DNA of 64,000 nucleotides from Clostridia bacterium (GCA_017517665.1 JAFWYP010000022.1:1-64000), one strand, 5' to 3'. Shown: positions 52,879 to 62,465, counted from the stretch's first letter. A program made the numbers and translations. Notes: generated from the sequence alone by a model not told the origin.

Positions 52879-53301
52879 ATGATAAAAATTAATGATATTA
52901 TGTTCTACGGACGATATTTCAGCGATGAAGAAAATAAATATGATATATCATGGTGGTTATGTCTTGAAAACTATGATATATATCATACAGAAACCTTGAT
53001 GTCGGATTTTTCTTACAAAAATACTCCCGAAATTAAGGAAAGTTCAAAATTTATTCCTTTATTTAAAACTGATATTATTCTGCTTGAAAAAGAGTTTATA
53101 AAAAAGTTAAATAATAAAACTCTTCTCAATTCTTTTAACAAAATTCTTTCTTCCGGCAACCGCGAATATGATGTAGCATTCAGAATATTTATTGAAAGAG
53201 AATTTTTGGTTAATTCCTGGAGCGAATTTGAAAAAGCTCAACTTCAGCAAGATGCAGTTGCCTGGTGCAAAGAGAATCATATTCCTTATATTATCAGCTG
53301 A
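52879..53301 (+). CDS. Small protein resembling UPF0158, AT-rich
   Basis: A 140-residue protein of unknown function. The C-terminal stretch FRIFIEREFLVNSWSEFE... followed by AVAWCKENHIPYI resembles the end of UPF0158 proteins, which have W-x-x-F and WC-x-E-N-x-I patterns. The N-terminal part is divergent, so the assignment is tentative. Its base composition is clearly more AT-rich than mnmE and mnmG on either side, with many ATA and TTA codons, which suggests recent acquisition. It begins 33 bp after mnmE and separates it from mnmG. Confidence 0.65.
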   Translation: MIKINDIMFYGRYFSDEENKYDISWWLCLENYDIYHTETLMSDFSYKNTPEIKESSKFIPLFKTDIILLEKEFIKKLNNKTLLNSFNKILSSGNREYDVAFRIFIEREFLVNSWSEFEKAQLQQDAVAWCKENHIPYIIS

Positions 53302-53722
53302 AGTCATCCCGCATTACAGAATCAATGCAATTCTCGGTAGGGGCGGATAATATCCGCCCGCAAAACAACCGAATATCATAAAACCTTGTTATTTTTCTTA
53401 TTTGCAATAATAAATGCCGTTTTTTATTATTTTTGAGAACAAAAATAGCAATTTTCGATTACAGCCGATAGAAATTTTCCGAATGATGCATTATTAATTC
53501 TGCTTCACGCAATCGTCTGTAAACAAGAGGTTTATTTTTCTGAATACGCAAATTATTTTGTTCGATTATTCTTATTTTCCCATACCCTCTTTACAGAAAT
53601 TCACCCCCTCCCGAAAATGTTTCACGCTTTAAAGCAGTGAATTTGGTTGAAGGGGAGAACTTATAATTTAAAATAATTCCGAATTTCGCATTACGAATTG
53701 CGAATTACAAAGTGGTGTTACT
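53302..53722. other. 421-bp intergenic region with repeats and a structured segment, no gene seen
   Basis: Contains a triloop hairpin GGGCGGAT-AAT-ATCCGCCC near 53343-53361. An AT-rich stretch follows, then a possible folded segment at 53600-53660: the hairpin TTCAC-GCTTTAAAGC-A-GTGAA at 53621-53641, flanked by CTCCC and GGGGAG. A patch of CGAATT-type repeat lies at 53677-53708, just before mnmG. No convincing promoter or open frame. Confidence 0.6.
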
Positions 53723-55597
53723 ATGGAATACTTTTCTGAAAATTTTGATGTTGCCGTTATCGGCGCAGGCCATGCCGGAATAGAGGCAGGGCTTGCCGCC
53801 GCACGTCTCGGATGCAAAACGGCAGTTTTCACCATAAATCTTGACTGGGTCGGCAATATGCCGTGCAACCCCTCCATCGGAGGCACATCGAAGGGACATC
53901 TTGTCCGCGAAATTGATGCTCTCGGCGGTGAAATGGGTATTGCGGCTGACCTTAACACACTCCAGAGCCGTATGCTCAATCTCGGCAAAGGTCCTGCCGT
54001 GCACAGCCTTCGTGCGCAGATTGACCGCAGAGGCTACTGTGACTATATGAAATTTGCTCTCGAAAAGCAGGAAAATCTCTTTCTCCGTCAGGCGGAAATC
54101 ATTGATTTGAAGCGTGACGGCGATGAATGGCTGCTCAAAACACGTCTTGAGGCAATTCACAGAGCAAAGGCAGTCGTTATTGCAACGGGTACTTTCCTTG
54201 CAGGACGCATTTTTATCGGCGACATTTCATACGAAAGCGGTCCCGACGGTATGTTCCCTGCGGTTGAACTTGCAAAATCGCTCAAAGAGCTCGGTGTTAT
54301 GACCCGCCGTTTCAAAACGGGTACACCTCCCCGTGTTAACCGCAGAAGCGTTGACACCGAAAATCTTGAACCGCAGTACGGCGATGAAAACATCGTTCAC
54401 TTTTCATTCAATAATAATATTGAAGTGCGTAACACCGAAAAATGCTACATTACATACACGGGCGAAGAAACCAAGAAGATTATTCTTGAAAATCTTCACC
54501 GTTCACCCCTATATTCGGGCAAAATTGACGGCGTTGGTCCGCGTTACTGCCCGAGCATCGAGGATAAAATCGTTCGTTTCTCCGAAAAAGAACGCCATCA
54601 GATATTCATTGAGCCTTGCGGCGGCAACACAGACGAGATGTATATTCAGGGTCTTTCGTCATCTCTGCCCGAGGATGTTCAGCTCAAAATCGTTCACAGC
54701 ATACCCGGACTTGAAAAAGCGGAGTTTCTGCGCACCGCTTATGCCATAGAATATGACTGCGTTGACCCTCTTTCGCTCCGTCAGACGCTTGAATTCAAGG
54801 ATTTTCCGGGTCTTTACGGCGCAGGTCAGTTCAACGGTTCAAGCGGATATGAGGAAGCTGCGGCACAGGGACTTGTTGCAGGCATGAATGCCGCACTGAA
54901 AATCAAGGGCAAAGAACCCGTTATTCTTGACCGTACAACCTCATATATCGGCACTCTGATTGACGACCTTGTAACAAAAGGCTGCTCCGACCCCTACAGA
55001 ATGATGACCTCCCGTTCTGAATACCGACTTATTCTCCGTCAGGACAATGCTGACCGCAGACTCACTGAAATCGGCTACAAAGCAGGTCTTATCAGCGAAG
55101 AAAGATATCAGGCTTTCCTCAAAAAGCTTGATTTGATTGCCGAAGAAATGGAAAGAATCAAAAATCTATCCATTCCCAAATCTCCGGAGCTTGACGAAAT
55201 GCTTGTTTCACGTGAAACATCGGCACTCGAAAAGGGCGTAAAAATGATTGAACTTCTGCGCAGACCGCAGATTAACTATGAGGCACTCGCTCCGTTTGAC
55301 AAAAACCGACCCGACTTACCCTTTGAAGTGTTTGAACAGGTTGAAATTGATATTAAATATGAAGGATATATCAAGCGTCAGCAGATGCAGATTAACGAAA
55401 ACCGCAGACTTGAGGTTAAAAAGCTGCCCGAAAACCTTGATTATAAGGCTATAACAGGTCTGCGCCTTGAAGCGGTTGAAAAGCTTTCCAAAATCCGACC
55501 CGAAACCGTTGGTCAGGCTTCGAGAATTTCAGGTGTTTCGCCTGCCGACATTTCTGTTTTACTTATCTATCTTGAGAGGAACGGTATAAATGGTTAA
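53723..55597 (+). CDS. mnmG: tRNA uridine-34 carboxymethylaminomethyl enzyme MnmG
   Basis: FAD-dependent partner of MnmE, 624 residues. FAD-binding [20 protein letters not shown] at the start; [57 protein letters not shown] and the C-terminal [16 protein letters not shown] and [17 protein letters not shown] blocks are all family marks. A perfect parS palindrome lies inside the gene at 55204-55219, encoding part of LVSRETS near residue 497. The ribosome site is weak (GTGGTG). The stop overlaps the rsmG start by 8 bp. Confidence 0.98.
   Translation: MEYFSENFDVAVIGAGHAGIEAGLAAARLGCKTAVFTINLDWVGNMPCNPSIGGTSKGHLVREIDALGGEMGIAADLNTLQSRMLNLGKGPAVHSLRAQIDRRGYCDYMKFALEKQENLFLRQAEIIDLKRDGDEWLLKTRLEAIHRAKAVVIATGTFLAGRIFIGDISYESGPDGMFPAVELAKSLKELGVMTRRFKTGTPPRVNRRSVDTENLEPQYGDENIVHFSFNNNIEVRNTEKCYITYTGEETKKIILENLHRSPLYSGKIDGVGPRYCPSIEDKIVRFSEKERHQIFIEPCGGNTDEMYIQGLSSSLPEDVQLKIVHSIPGLEKAEFLRTAYAIEYDCVDPLSLRQTLEFKDFPGLYGAGQFNGSSGYEEAAAQGLVAGMNAALKIKGKEPVILDRTTSYIGTLIDDLVTKGCSDPYRMMTSRSEYRLILRQDNADRRLTEIGYKAGLISEERYQAFLKKLDLIAEEMERIKNLSIPKSPELDEMLVSRETSALEKGVKMIELLRRPQINYEALAPFDKNRPDLPFEVFEQVEIDIKYEGYIKRQQMQINENRRLEVKKLPENLDYKAITGLRLEAVEKLSKIRPETVGQASRISGVSPADISVLLIYLERNGING
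55204..55219. other. parS site within mnmG
   Basis: TGTTTCACGTGAAACA, a perfect 16-bp palindrome identical to the B. subtilis parS consensus. It is the ParB/Spo0J loading site for chromosome segregation and SMC recruitment. Confidence 0.96.
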
Positions 55598-56300
55598 CAC
55601 CAATCTCTTAATATCCGATGCCGAAAAGCTCGGAATATCACTCACCGATGAGCAGACAAAGCTCTTTGAAAAGCTTGCGGAATTGCTCGTTGAACAGAAC
55701 AAAACAATGAATTTAACCGCCATAACCGACCCCGACGGCATTGCGGTCAAGCATTTTGCAGACAGCATTTCAGCGTTATCCGCTTATGACTTTGCGGAAA
55801 ACGCAAAGGTGCTTGATGTCGGAACGGGTGCAGGCTTCCCGTCAATCCCTCTGCTTATCGCAAGACCCGACCTTGAAATGACGATGATAGATTCCACCGC
55901 AAAGAAGCTGAAATATGTCGCTTCAACGGTTGAAACGCTCGGTCTGACTGCCGAAGTGCTCCACACAAGAGCCGAAGAGGCGGGTCAGAACAAGGAATAC
56001 AGAGAAAAATTTGACATAGTTTGTTCAAGAGCCGTTGCGGCACTCAATGTTCTCTGCGAATACTGTCTGCCTTTTGTCAAAGTCGGCGGAGTATTTCTCG
56101 CGATGAAAGCGGCAAAAGCACAGGAAGAAATTGCCGATGCAAAGAATGCGATTAAGACTCTCGGCGGTAAAATAGTTGCAGAAAAGTCATTTTCACTCTC
56201 CGACAGCGGTGAGAGAACAATCGTTGTTATCAAAAAAATATCGCAAGTTCCGCCAAAATACCCGAGAGTTTCCGCACAGATAGCAAAAAAGCCTCTTTAA
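55590..56300 (+). CDS. rsmG: 16S rRNA (guanine-527-N7)-methyltransferase RsmG
   Basis: SAM-dependent methylase of 236 residues. Signature parts are [20 protein letters not shown], the SAM-binding [20 protein letters not shown], and [19 protein letters not shown]. The product modifies G527 in 16S rRNA; loss gives low-level streptomycin resistance in other bacteria. It starts inside the mnmG stop region (8-bp overlap), the usual mnmG-rsmG coupling, and is followed by noc after 75-105 bp. Confidence 0.96.
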   Translation: MVNTNLLISDAEKLGISLTDEQTKLFEKLAELLVEQNKTMNLTAITDPDGIAVKHFADSISALSAYDFAENAKVLDVGTGAGFPSIPLLIARPDLEMTMIDSTAKKLKYVASTVETLGLTAEVLHTRAEEAGQNKEYREKFDIVCSRAVAALNVLCEYCLPFVKVGGVFLAMKAAKAQEEIADAKNAIKTLGGKIVAEKSFSLSDSGERTIVVIKKISQVPPKYPRVSAQIAKKPL

Positions 56301-56353
56301 TTCAACATTTGCTGTCGGTAAAAGCAGTTTTTTGAAAATCGAATATGCTGGAC

Positions 56354-56400
56354 AATCCCTCCTTTCGGTGATAAGATGAAATCACAGAAACGGAGGGATT
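56354..56400 (+). promoter_or_regulatory. Long hairpin enclosing the noc start region
   Basis: The arms at 56354-56372 and 56381-56400 are reverse complements except for one mismatch and one extra base; the stem includes AATCCCTCC / GGAGGGATT and GTGAT / ATCAC. The 8-nt loop contains the ATG at 56376, while GGAGGG, the ribosome site for the TTG at 56406, lies in the 3' arm. Confidence 0.8.
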
Positions 56401-56405
56401 TACTT

Positions 56406-57236
56406 TTGAAAAGCGGAAAATATAAAATCGGCGGTCAGATTATTCTGATACCTCAGGAGGAAATCTATCCGAATCCGAATCAGCCGCGCCGCAGATTTGA
56501 TTTTGATGAGCTTGAAGGTCTGGCACAAAGCATAAGACAAAACGGTATAATTCAACCGATTGCGGTAAGAGTCAATAAACGCGGCGAATATGAACTGATT
56601 TCAGGCGAAAGAAGGCTTCGTGCATCAAGGCTTGTCGGCATAACACAAGTGCCGTGCATAATAATGGAAGCAAACGATGAGAAATCAGCACTCTTTGCAC
56701 TTCTTGAGAATGTTCAGCGCAGCGACCTTGACTTCTTTGAAGAAGCGGTTGCAATTGAAAAACTGCTCACCGATTACGGTATGACGCGCGACGAAATCTG
56801 CAAAAAACTCGGCAAAGCACCACCTACCATCTCAAACAAGCTCCGTCTTCTGCGTTTACCCGAGGAAATCCGCATGAGAATTACTCAGGAAAATCTCACG
56901 GAACGCCACGCAAGAGCGATGCTGAAGCTGACTTCTGTCAGTCAGATGGAGCGTGCGATGTCCATAATCGCAGAAAAAAGGCTCAACGTTGCCGAAACTG
57001 AAAGACTTATTTCGCAGATACTTACCAATGACAGCCGTCACAGACAGCCGACGGTCAAGCTTTTCAAGGATGTCCGTATTTTTGTCAATACACTCAACCA
57101 TGCGGTTGACACAATGCGCCGCGCAGGAATTGAGGCGGATTCTGCCAAAAGCGAAACGGATGAATACATTGAATATATTGTCCGCATTCCCAAGAGCCGG
57201 AATTGTTATATAAAAGCAAAAAAATCTTCGGCATGA
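56406..57236 (+). CDS. noc: Noc, nucleoid occlusion ParB-family protein
   Basis: DNA-binding CTP-dependent clamp that blocks division over the chromosome. The ParB core contains [18 protein letters not shown], the CTP-binding [16 protein letters not shown] and [20 protein letters not shown]. The helix-turn-helix [19 protein letters not shown] is followed by [10 protein letters not shown]. The length (276 residues) fits Noc, and its position after rsmG matches the standard rsmG-noc-parA-parB order. Two starts are possible: TTG at 56406 behind GGAGGG (chosen), or ATG at 56376 with only GGTG upstream. Both are affected by the hairpin at 56354-56400. Confidence 0.9.
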   Translation: MKSGKYKIGGQIILIPQEEIYPNPNQPRRRFDFDELEGLAQSIRQNGIIQPIAVRVNKRGEYELISGERRLRASRLVGITQVPCIIMEANDEKSALFALLENVQRSDLDFFEEAVAIEKLLTDYGMTRDEICKKLGKAPPTISNKLRLLRLPEEIRMRITQENLTERHARAMLKLTSVSQMERAMSIIAEKRLNVAETERLISQILTNDSRHRQPTVKLFKDVRIFVNTLNHAVDTMRRAGIEADSAKSETDEYIEYIVRIPKSRNCYIKAKKSSA

Positions 57237-57298
57237 TATTATTATTCTGACAACTCCTAACTTACCATATCTTTCTCTTTCACACCCACATCCAGCGG

Positions 57299-57324
57299 AA
57301 CGGGCAGACTTCGGTCTGTCCGTT
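57299..57324 (+). terminator. UUCG hairpin next to parS, possible weak terminator of noc
   Basis: An 11-bp stem AACGGGCAGAC (57299-57309) / GTCTGTCCGTT (57314-57324) with one G·T pair and a TTCG loop. No T-run follows, so termination may be weak. It ends 4 bp before the parS site. Confidence 0.6.
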
Positions 57325-57328
57325 CTGC

Positions 57329-57344
57329 TGTTTCACGTGAAACA
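57329..57344. other. parS site between noc and parA
   Basis: TGTTTCACGTGAAACA, a second perfect parS palindrome, 2.1 kb from the copy in mnmG and 82 bp upstream of parA. Confidence 0.97.
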
Positions 57345-57426
57345 TAAAAATTTTAATTTAATCTTTTCATTTATAATTATATATGTTATAATTAATTACA
57401 TTAATATTACATCAGGAGCGATTATT

Positions 57427-58197
57427 TTGGGAAAGATTATTGCTATTGTTAATCAGAAAGGCGGCGTGGGCAAAACCACATCTGCCGTTAATCTTACCGC
57501 CGCACTCGGCAGTAAGGGATATAAAATTCTGCTCGTTGATATCGACCCTCAGGGCAACTCAACAAGCGGTCTCGGAATCAACAAAAAAGGTCTTGAAAAA
57601 ACCTCCTACAGCGTGCTTATCGGCGGCAGTTCGGCAAATGAAGCCGTTGTTGAAACTCCGTATAAGAATGTTTTTGTTATGCCGTCAAGCATGGACCTTG
57701 CAGGTGCAGAGCTTGAACTGATTGAATTTGACAAGCGCGAAGCAAAGCTCAAAAATGCACTTGCAACTATTGTTGATGATTTCGATTTCATTTTTCTTGA
57801 CTGTCCCCCTTCTCTCGGACTCATAACTCTCAACGGTCTTTGCGCTGCAGATACGCTGATTGTTCCGATTCAGTGCGAATTCTATGCGCTCGAAGGTCTT
57901 TCACAGCTCATTTCAACAGTCAGAACGGTCAAGCGTCTTTATAATCCCTACATAGAAATTGAGGGCGTTCTTCTCACAATGTATAACGGTCAGCTCAATC
58001 TCACTCAGCAGGTTGTTGAGGAAGTGAAGCGCTGCTTCCCGAAAAAGGTTTATTCAACCGTTATCCCCAGAAATGTCAGACTTTCCGAAGCACCCAGCTA
58101 CGGTCAGCCCGTTATGTATTACGATAAATCATCCAAGGGCGCACACGCATATAATGACCTTGCAGATGAATTTCTTAGAGTGACGGGAGCAATTTGA
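57427..58197 (+). CDS. parA: Chromosome partitioning ATPase ParA/Soj
   Basis: Deviant Walker-A ATPase that acts with ParB to segregate the origin and control replication. It has 256 residues: [20 protein letters not shown] at the start, then [25 protein letters not shown] and [18 protein letters not shown] start at TTG 57427, 8 nt after AGGAG, which puts the Walker motif at the normal place. The in-frame ATG at 57337 lies inside parS and would add 30 unrelated hydrophobic residues. parB follows after a repeat-containing gap. Confidence 0.96.
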   Translation: MGKIIAIVNQKGGVGKTTSAVNLTAALGSKGYKILLVDIDPQGNSTSGLGINKKGLEKTSYSVLIGGSSANEAVVETPYKNVFVMPSSMDLAGAELELIEFDKREAKLKNALATIVDDFDFIFLDCPPSLGLITLNGLCAADTLIVPIQCEFYALEGLSQLISTVRTVKRLYNPYIEIEGVLLTMYNGQLNLTQQVVEEVKRCFPKKVYSTVIPRNVRLSEAPSYGQPVMYYDKSSKGAHAYNDLADEFLRVTGAI

Positions 58198-58479
58198 ACT
58201 ATGCCTGAAAGTGAATCTTTTTAACGCTTTTCGGCATTTCGTGATTGAAAGGCGTCAGCCTTACTGCTCACTCAATTGCCAAAAATCATTTAAAAATCTT
58301 TCACTCTCAGGTCTAAGATTTTTTATCGTGAGGATTTTTGGCTTGTCAAGGCACAAAACGGAGCAAATCCTTGACGGATTTGCGAGTATTTTAACGAAGA
58401 AAAGGCGGAAATCATCCGATAAAAAACACAGTTCAGATTACTCCCGCCACTCTATAAATAACAAATAAGGAGAAAATAT
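58198..58479. repeat. 282-bp gap between parA and parB with interspersed hairpin repeat
   Basis: Contains the inverted pair AAAAATCTT / AAGATTTTT (about 58289-58326) and a perfect hairpin GCAAATCC-TTGAC-GGATTTGC (58363-58383). An 85-codon open frame through it (58211-58468) has no coding character. It is likely a mobile repeat inserted in the par operon; the ribosome site of parB (AAGGAG) follows it. Confidence 0.7.
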
Positions 58480-59349
58480 ATGGCACCGAAAAAAGGCGGT
58501 CTCGGCAGAGGACTCACCTCTCTGCTTGCGGATAATTCTTTGGAAGAAACAAGCGCAGCTCAGCCCGTGAAGCTGAACTTAATGGATATTGAACCCAACA
58601 AAGATCAGGCAAGAAAGCAGTTTGACGAAGCAGCTCTTTCAGAGCTTGCCGATTCAATCGCACAGCACGGCGTTTTGCAGCCGCTTCTTGTCCGTCCCCT
58701 CATCGGCGGCGGATATCAGCTTGTTGCAGGTGAAAGACGCTGGAGAGCAAGCCGCATTGCAGGTCTTACACAAGTACCCGTTGTTATAAAGGAACTCAGC
58801 GATACTGAAGCTGCCGTTATTTCTTTAATAGAAAATTTACAGCGTGAAGACCTCAACCCCGTTGAAGAAGCACTCGGCTTTGCAAGCCTTATGAAGGACT
58901 TCAATCTCACTCAGGAAGAGGCGGCGCAGAGGGTCGGCAAATCACGCCCTGCAGTTGCAAATGCACTCCGTCTTTTGAAGCTTCCCGAAAAGGTGCTCGA
59001 CATGGTGCGTGAAAACAAGCTTTCCGCAGGTCATGCAAGAGCATTGGCGGCAATCGACGACGAAAAGGTTCTTATTTCCACAGCAGAATTAATCGTTGCA
59101 AAAGGACTTTCGGTAAGAGCCGTTGAAAAGCTTGTCAAAACCCTCACCGCCGAAAAGAAAGAGAAGGCAAAGAAAACCGCATCCCGTGCAACCTTCTTTG
59201 ATGAGGTTGAGCTTTCGCTCAATAACTCGCTCGGCAGAAAAGCAAAGGTTATCACAAAAAGCGGCAAGGAGTCGGGCACTCTCGAAATCGCTTTCTACGA
59301 TAAAGACGACCTCGCACGCATCGCATCAATTCTTTCGGCTTTAGAGTAA
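58480..59349 (+). CDS. parB: ParB/Spo0J chromosome segregation protein
   Basis: CTP-dependent clamp loaded at parS that recruits SMC. It has 289 residues starting KKGGLGRGLTSLL (the ParA-contacting N-terminal tail), then ParB core LMDIEPNKDQARKQFDE, LVAGERRWRASRIAGL and LIENLQREDLNPVEEA. The helix-turn-helix AAQRVGKSRPAVANALRLL and a C-terminal dimerisation domain follow. Its GERRW differs from Noc's GERRL, as expected. The stop overlaps the convergent M14 peptidase gene by 9 bp. Confidence 0.97.
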   Translation: MAPKKGGLGRGLTSLLADNSLEETSAAQPVKLNLMDIEPNKDQARKQFDEAALSELADSIAQHGVLQPLLVRPLIGGGYQLVAGERRWRASRIAGLTQVPVVIKELSDTEAAVISLIENLQREDLNPVEEALGFASLMKDFNLTQEEAAQRVGKSRPAVANALRLLKLPEKVLDMVRENKLSAGHARALAAIDDEKVLISTAELIVAKGLSVRAVEKLVKTLTAEKKEKAKKTASRATFFDEVELSLNNSLGRKAKVITKSGKESGTLEIAFYDKDDLARIASILSALE

Positions 59350-60237
59350 TGCCGCAAGGGTCAGCATGGGAATACAATTTTTGAGTATACCGTCAAAATC
59401 GCTTATCGGCAGAGGATTTTCACCCTTACCGATTTCGATTGTATAGGCAGGTTTGTTGAAATAATCAATAAACCAATCCTTGAATCCCCCGTGCGAAGCA
59501 AGACCCGAATTTTCAATAAGATTATAACCGCTGACGGAAGAAAAGATTTTTGCAATCTCTTCACTCCGCGGCGGTTTTTTATTGCCGTATTCCCAGAAGA
59601 TTTCTTCGCCCTGACTGTGAAGTGCAATCACCATTCGCGGAGTATAAAGTCTGCAAAGATAAACGAGAGCCTTGGTTTCGGGCTCGCTTTCAGGGGCATA
59701 TCCGCCGTATCTTCTCGGTGAGGGTCCGAGTATGCCGCTTTCGGTTTCCATTCTGCGAAGCTCGTTCCAGCCTGCATCAAAATTATGATTTATGTCAACT
59801 CCCCTTGCGTTGGAATTCCATTTATCATCGGAAACGGCAGCGATTTTTCTGCAGATTTCGGAAAACCTTCCTGCACTCTCAAATCCGTTCAATGCAATCT
59901 CAACCCCGTCGGGATTTACGCACGGAACGATAATTATGCTTCGGGTTATGCCTGAAGGGTCGACACCCCATATCGGAATTCGGTTTGATTTGGAATGAAG
60001 TATAATTTCTGCAAATCGCAGGGCAAGGAGAGTTGTGAGCCATTCCTGAGCATGAAAACCCGCCGCGATTATAACGGGATTTCGGCTTTTTCCGACTGTC
60101 AGAGAATAAATATTTCTCTGACACATAGACTTTCCGATAATGTTCACTCCGATAAACGGATAAGCTTTTTTTAAAGAAAAAATCATTTTTCTTTGATTTT
60201 CATATGTCATTCTTGTAGGGTTTGTGATATAATTCAT
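59341..60237 (-). CDS. M14-family zinc carboxypeptidase (gamma-D-glutamyl-diamino-acid peptidase-like)
   Basis: A 298-residue metallopeptidase. Zinc ligands are seen in FHAQEWLT (HxxE) and MVIALHSQGEEI (distal His). PCVNPDGVE, NARGVDINHNFDAGW and the catalytic Glu in YTIEIGKGENPLP complete the M14 signature. This branch resembles ENP1/MpaA-type enzymes that trim murein peptides. There is no signal peptide, so it is probably cytoplasmic and recycles peptidoglycan fragments. I use the ATG at 60237, behind GAGGTG. It is convergent with parB and divergent from the nudix gene. Confidence 0.9.
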   Translation of the reverse strand: MNYITNPTRMTYENQRKMIFSLKKAYPFIGVNIIGKSMCQRNIYSLTVGKSRNPVIIAAGFHAQEWLTTLLALRFAEIILHSKSNRIPIWGVDPSGITRSIIIVPCVNPDGVEIALNGFESAGRFSEICRKIAAVSDDKWNSNARGVDINHNFDAGWNELRRMETESGILGPSPRRYGGYAPESEPETKALVYLCRLYTPRMVIALHSQGEEIFWEYGNKKPPRSEEIAKIFSSVSGYNLIENSGLASHGGFKDWFIDYFNKPAYTIEIGKGENPLPISDFDGILKNCIPMLTLAALL

Positions 60238-60279
60238 AAGTAACACCTCAATAAACTATATGCAAGAGGAGAATTTATT

Positions 60280-60828
60280 ATGGAGATATTTGAAAAAACG
60301 GTTGAAAAGAATTATGTATATAAAGGAAAGATTATTAACGTGCGCTGTGACAAGGCAGAGCTTCACAACGGCAAACCCTGTACACGCGAGGTTGTTGAGC
60401 ATAACGGCGGTGTATGCGTTGCGGCACTTACAGATGAAAACGAGCTGATTTTTGTCCGCCAGTTCAGATATCCTTATATGGAGGTTATTCTTGAGCTTCC
60501 CGCAGGCAAGCTCGAGCTTGGCGAAGACCCCTTTGAAGCAGGCAAAAGAGAGCTTGAAGAAGAAACCGGTACTGTTGCGGAAAAATATTATGACCTCGGA
60601 AAGTTTTATCCCACTCCGGGATATTGCGGTGAAATCATTCATCTTTATGCCGCTTCAAATCTAAAATCAACTGCAATGAATCCAGATGAGGATGAATTCC
60701 TTGAGGTTGAGAAAATTGCGATTGATAAAGCGGTTGATATGGTTCTTAATAACGAAATCCGCGACGGTAAAACACAGACACTTATAATGAAAGTTTCGGA
60801 AATGCTCCGCAGAGGTATAATTGAATGA
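60280..60828 (+). CDS. nudF: ADP-ribose pyrophosphatase-type Nudix hydrolase
   Basis: Hydrolyses ADP-ribose to AMP and ribose-5-phosphate, or a similar substrate. The 182 residues include the Nudix box GKLELGEDPFEAGKRELEEE followed by TG, with the QFRYPYMEVILELPAGK strand before it, as in the YqkG/NudF group. The YPTPGYCGEIIHLY segment after the box is also typical. It overlaps maf by 4 bp (ATGA), suggesting a two-gene operon for nucleotide-pool cleaning. Confidence 0.93.
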   Translation: MEIFEKTVEKNYVYKGKIINVRCDKAELHNGKPCTREVVEHNGGVCVAALTDENELIFVRQFRYPYMEVILELPAGKLELGEDPFEAGKRELEEETGTVAEKYYDLGKFYPTPGYCGEIIHLYAASNLKSTAMNPDEDEFLEVEKIAIDKAVDMVLNNEIRDGKTQTLIMKVSEMLRRGIIE

Positions 60829-61370
60829 AAAAAATAATTCTTGCATCCTCATCGCCGAGAAGAAAAGAGCTTCTCACAACGGCGGGAATTGAATTTGAAA
60901 TTCATGTCAAAGAGGTTGACGAATCCGTGCCCGATGGCACTCCCCCTGCCGAAGCCGCAAAAATGACGGCAGCCAGAAAAGCCGCCGCCGTTGCAGAAGA
61001 TTATGCTGATTGCGTTGTTATCGGCGCAGATACCATAGTTGTTGCAAACGGAAAAATTCTCGGAAAACCGAAGGATGAAGCCGACGCAGAATCAATGCTC
61101 AGAATGCTTTCAGGCATTGAGCACGAAGTTATAACCGGCGTTTGCATTATCAGAAACGGTACACCCGAAACCTTTGCACAAATCAGCAAGGTTAAATTCT
61201 ATGATCTCACAGATGAAGAAATTTCCGCTTACGTTGCCACAAAAGAGCCTATGGATAAGGCAGGCGCATACGGAATTCAGGGTCTCGGCTGCAAGCTTGT
61301 TGAACACATCGAGGGTGATTATTTCAATATAGTCGGTCTGCCCGTTGCCGAGGTTTGCAGAAGAATATAA
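60825..61370 (+). CDS. maf: Maf nucleotide pyrophosphatase
   Basis: House-cleaning nucleoside triphosphate pyrophosphatase (dTTP/UTP or modified pyrimidines), also called septum-formation inhibitor. The 181 residues start IILASSSPRRKELL, have IGADTIVVANGKILGKPKD and end with GAYGIQGLGCKLVEHIEGDYFNIVGLPV, the complete Maf pattern. It converges on the ATPase gene downstream with a gap of only 3 bp, and no terminator hairpin is visible between them. Confidence 0.96.
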   Translation: MKKIILASSSPRRKELLTTAGIEFEIHVKEVDESVPDGTPPAEAAKMTAARKAAAVAEDYADCVVIGADTIVVANGKILGKPKDEADAESMLRMLSGIEHEVITGVCIIRNGTPETFAQISKVKFYDLTDEEISAYVATKEPMDKAGAYGIQGLGCKLVEHIEGDYFNIVGLPVAEVCRRI

Positions 61371-61373
61371 TTC

Positions 61374-62465
61374 TTAAATTTCATCGGGATACCAGTCGCT
61401 CTGTCGGATTCTTTCCGTCAGGGCTTTTGCTATTTTTTCGGTTTTTTCAAAATTCATCGCCTCAATATAAACCGCTTCAAGCTCATCGTGGATATCCTTT
61501 GCCATTTTAAGAGCGCAGACCGCTTCATCAAGAAGCTCTTTTGCCGCTTTTTTTGAGAAAGACAATCTTGCACGGTGAGAAAGCAACTCTTCTGAAGAAT
61601 AAAAACGGCGGAGCGATACCGTTTTGGTAGGATTCAGTTTCAAATCGCATAATTTATCGGCGGTGAAAAATCCGAGTGACAATTCTTTAATAATAATATG
61701 ACGGATTGCGCCCTCTCTGCTGACCGACGGACTTGAAATAACAGAATAACCGCTTGCAAGCGCATAGGTGCGAAGTCTGTCGATAAGCACGGAAGAAGCA
61801 ACTCCGAAATCATCCTCAAAAACAATAATTTCATCGCAAAGAAAATCAACCGTTTCCGAAAGAAAATAATATCCTTTCGGAGTTACGGCATCGAGAAGCC
61901 TGATTTTTTCAAGACCGATTCTGCCGTTCGGTTTTTTGAAATGTCGGTTGGAAAGCCTTGATGCGTAACGGATAAGCCTTCCGTTATCAAGGCAGTCACG
62001 GCAGATTTTTTCGCCGTCGCCGAAGATTGAAAACGCCGATTCAATGAACCGTCTGCTTCTCATATGGCAGGCTCTGTTTTTATCCGTCAGCTCAATTATT
62101 TTTTCTTTTTTATCAAAAAGAAGTTTTTTATTCCAGCATTCGCCAAGATTGATTATCTCACCTGTTGCGCCCGGATAATCGGGGTCGATTGTGTGGGGCG
62201 AAGTGCCGTCGGCAATGCTGACCCGAAGCGACGGAATGATGATTCCGTCAAGCGATGAGGGGTCTGACGAACAGAAAATTTTTTCGCATTCAATATCCAT
62301 TTTTTCTATTTCCGATGCAATTTTTTTCATCATGGAGGATTTTCCCGTTCCCGGACCGCCCTTTATAATAAATGTATATTGACCTTCGATTTTCGGTGTA
62401 AGCTGTGAAAAGCATGAAAAAAAGCCGTTTTTACCGCTTGAACCCAAAAAATATCCCTGATTCAT
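61374..62465 (-). CDS. P-loop ATPase of a conserved Firmicutes family (PRK06851-like)
   Basis: A 363-residue protein of unknown function. The Walker A motif GGPGTGKSSMMKKI is near residue 37, and FCSSDPSSLDGIIIPSL and DGTSPHTIDPDYPGATGEIINLG follow as conserved blocks. LCDEIIVFEDDFG is a second acidic strand. The layout resembles the PRK06851 family of spore-formers, but that is from memory and the cellular role is not known. I start at the ATG at 62465, which is behind GGGGG; an earlier ATG at 62483 lacks a ribosome site. Confidence 0.65.
   Translation of the reverse strand: MNQGYFLGSSGKNGFFSCFSQLTPKIEGQYTFIIKGGPGTGKSSMMKKIASEIEKMDIECEKIFCSSDPSSLDGIIIPSLRVSIADGTSPHTIDPDYPGATGEIINLGECWNKKLLFDKKEKIIELTDKNRACHMRSRRFIESAFSIFGDGEKICRDCLDNGRLIRYASRLSNRHFKKPNGRIGLEKIRLLDAVTPKGYYFLSETVDFLCDEIIVFEDDFGVASSVLIDRLRTYALASGYSVISSPSVSREGAIRHIIIKELSLGFFTADKLCDLKLNPTKTVSLRRFYSSEELLSHRARLSFSKKAAKELLDEAVCALKMAKDIHDELEAVYIEAMNFEKTEKIAKALTERIRQSDWYPDEI

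Noticed and set aside
57337-57426. N-terminal extension of ParA with a hydrophobic segment
   Set aside because: The extension begins inside parS. A TTG with a good ribosome site at 57427 gives the standard ParA start.
57237-57426. Replication origin next to the par genes
   Set aside because: No cluster of DnaA boxes, no dnaA or dnaN and no AT-rich unwinding repeat was seen; only parS is supported.
58211-58468. 85-codon open frame between parA and parB
   Set aside because: It runs through hairpin repeats, has no ribosome site and no recognisable protein pattern; the repeat explains it.
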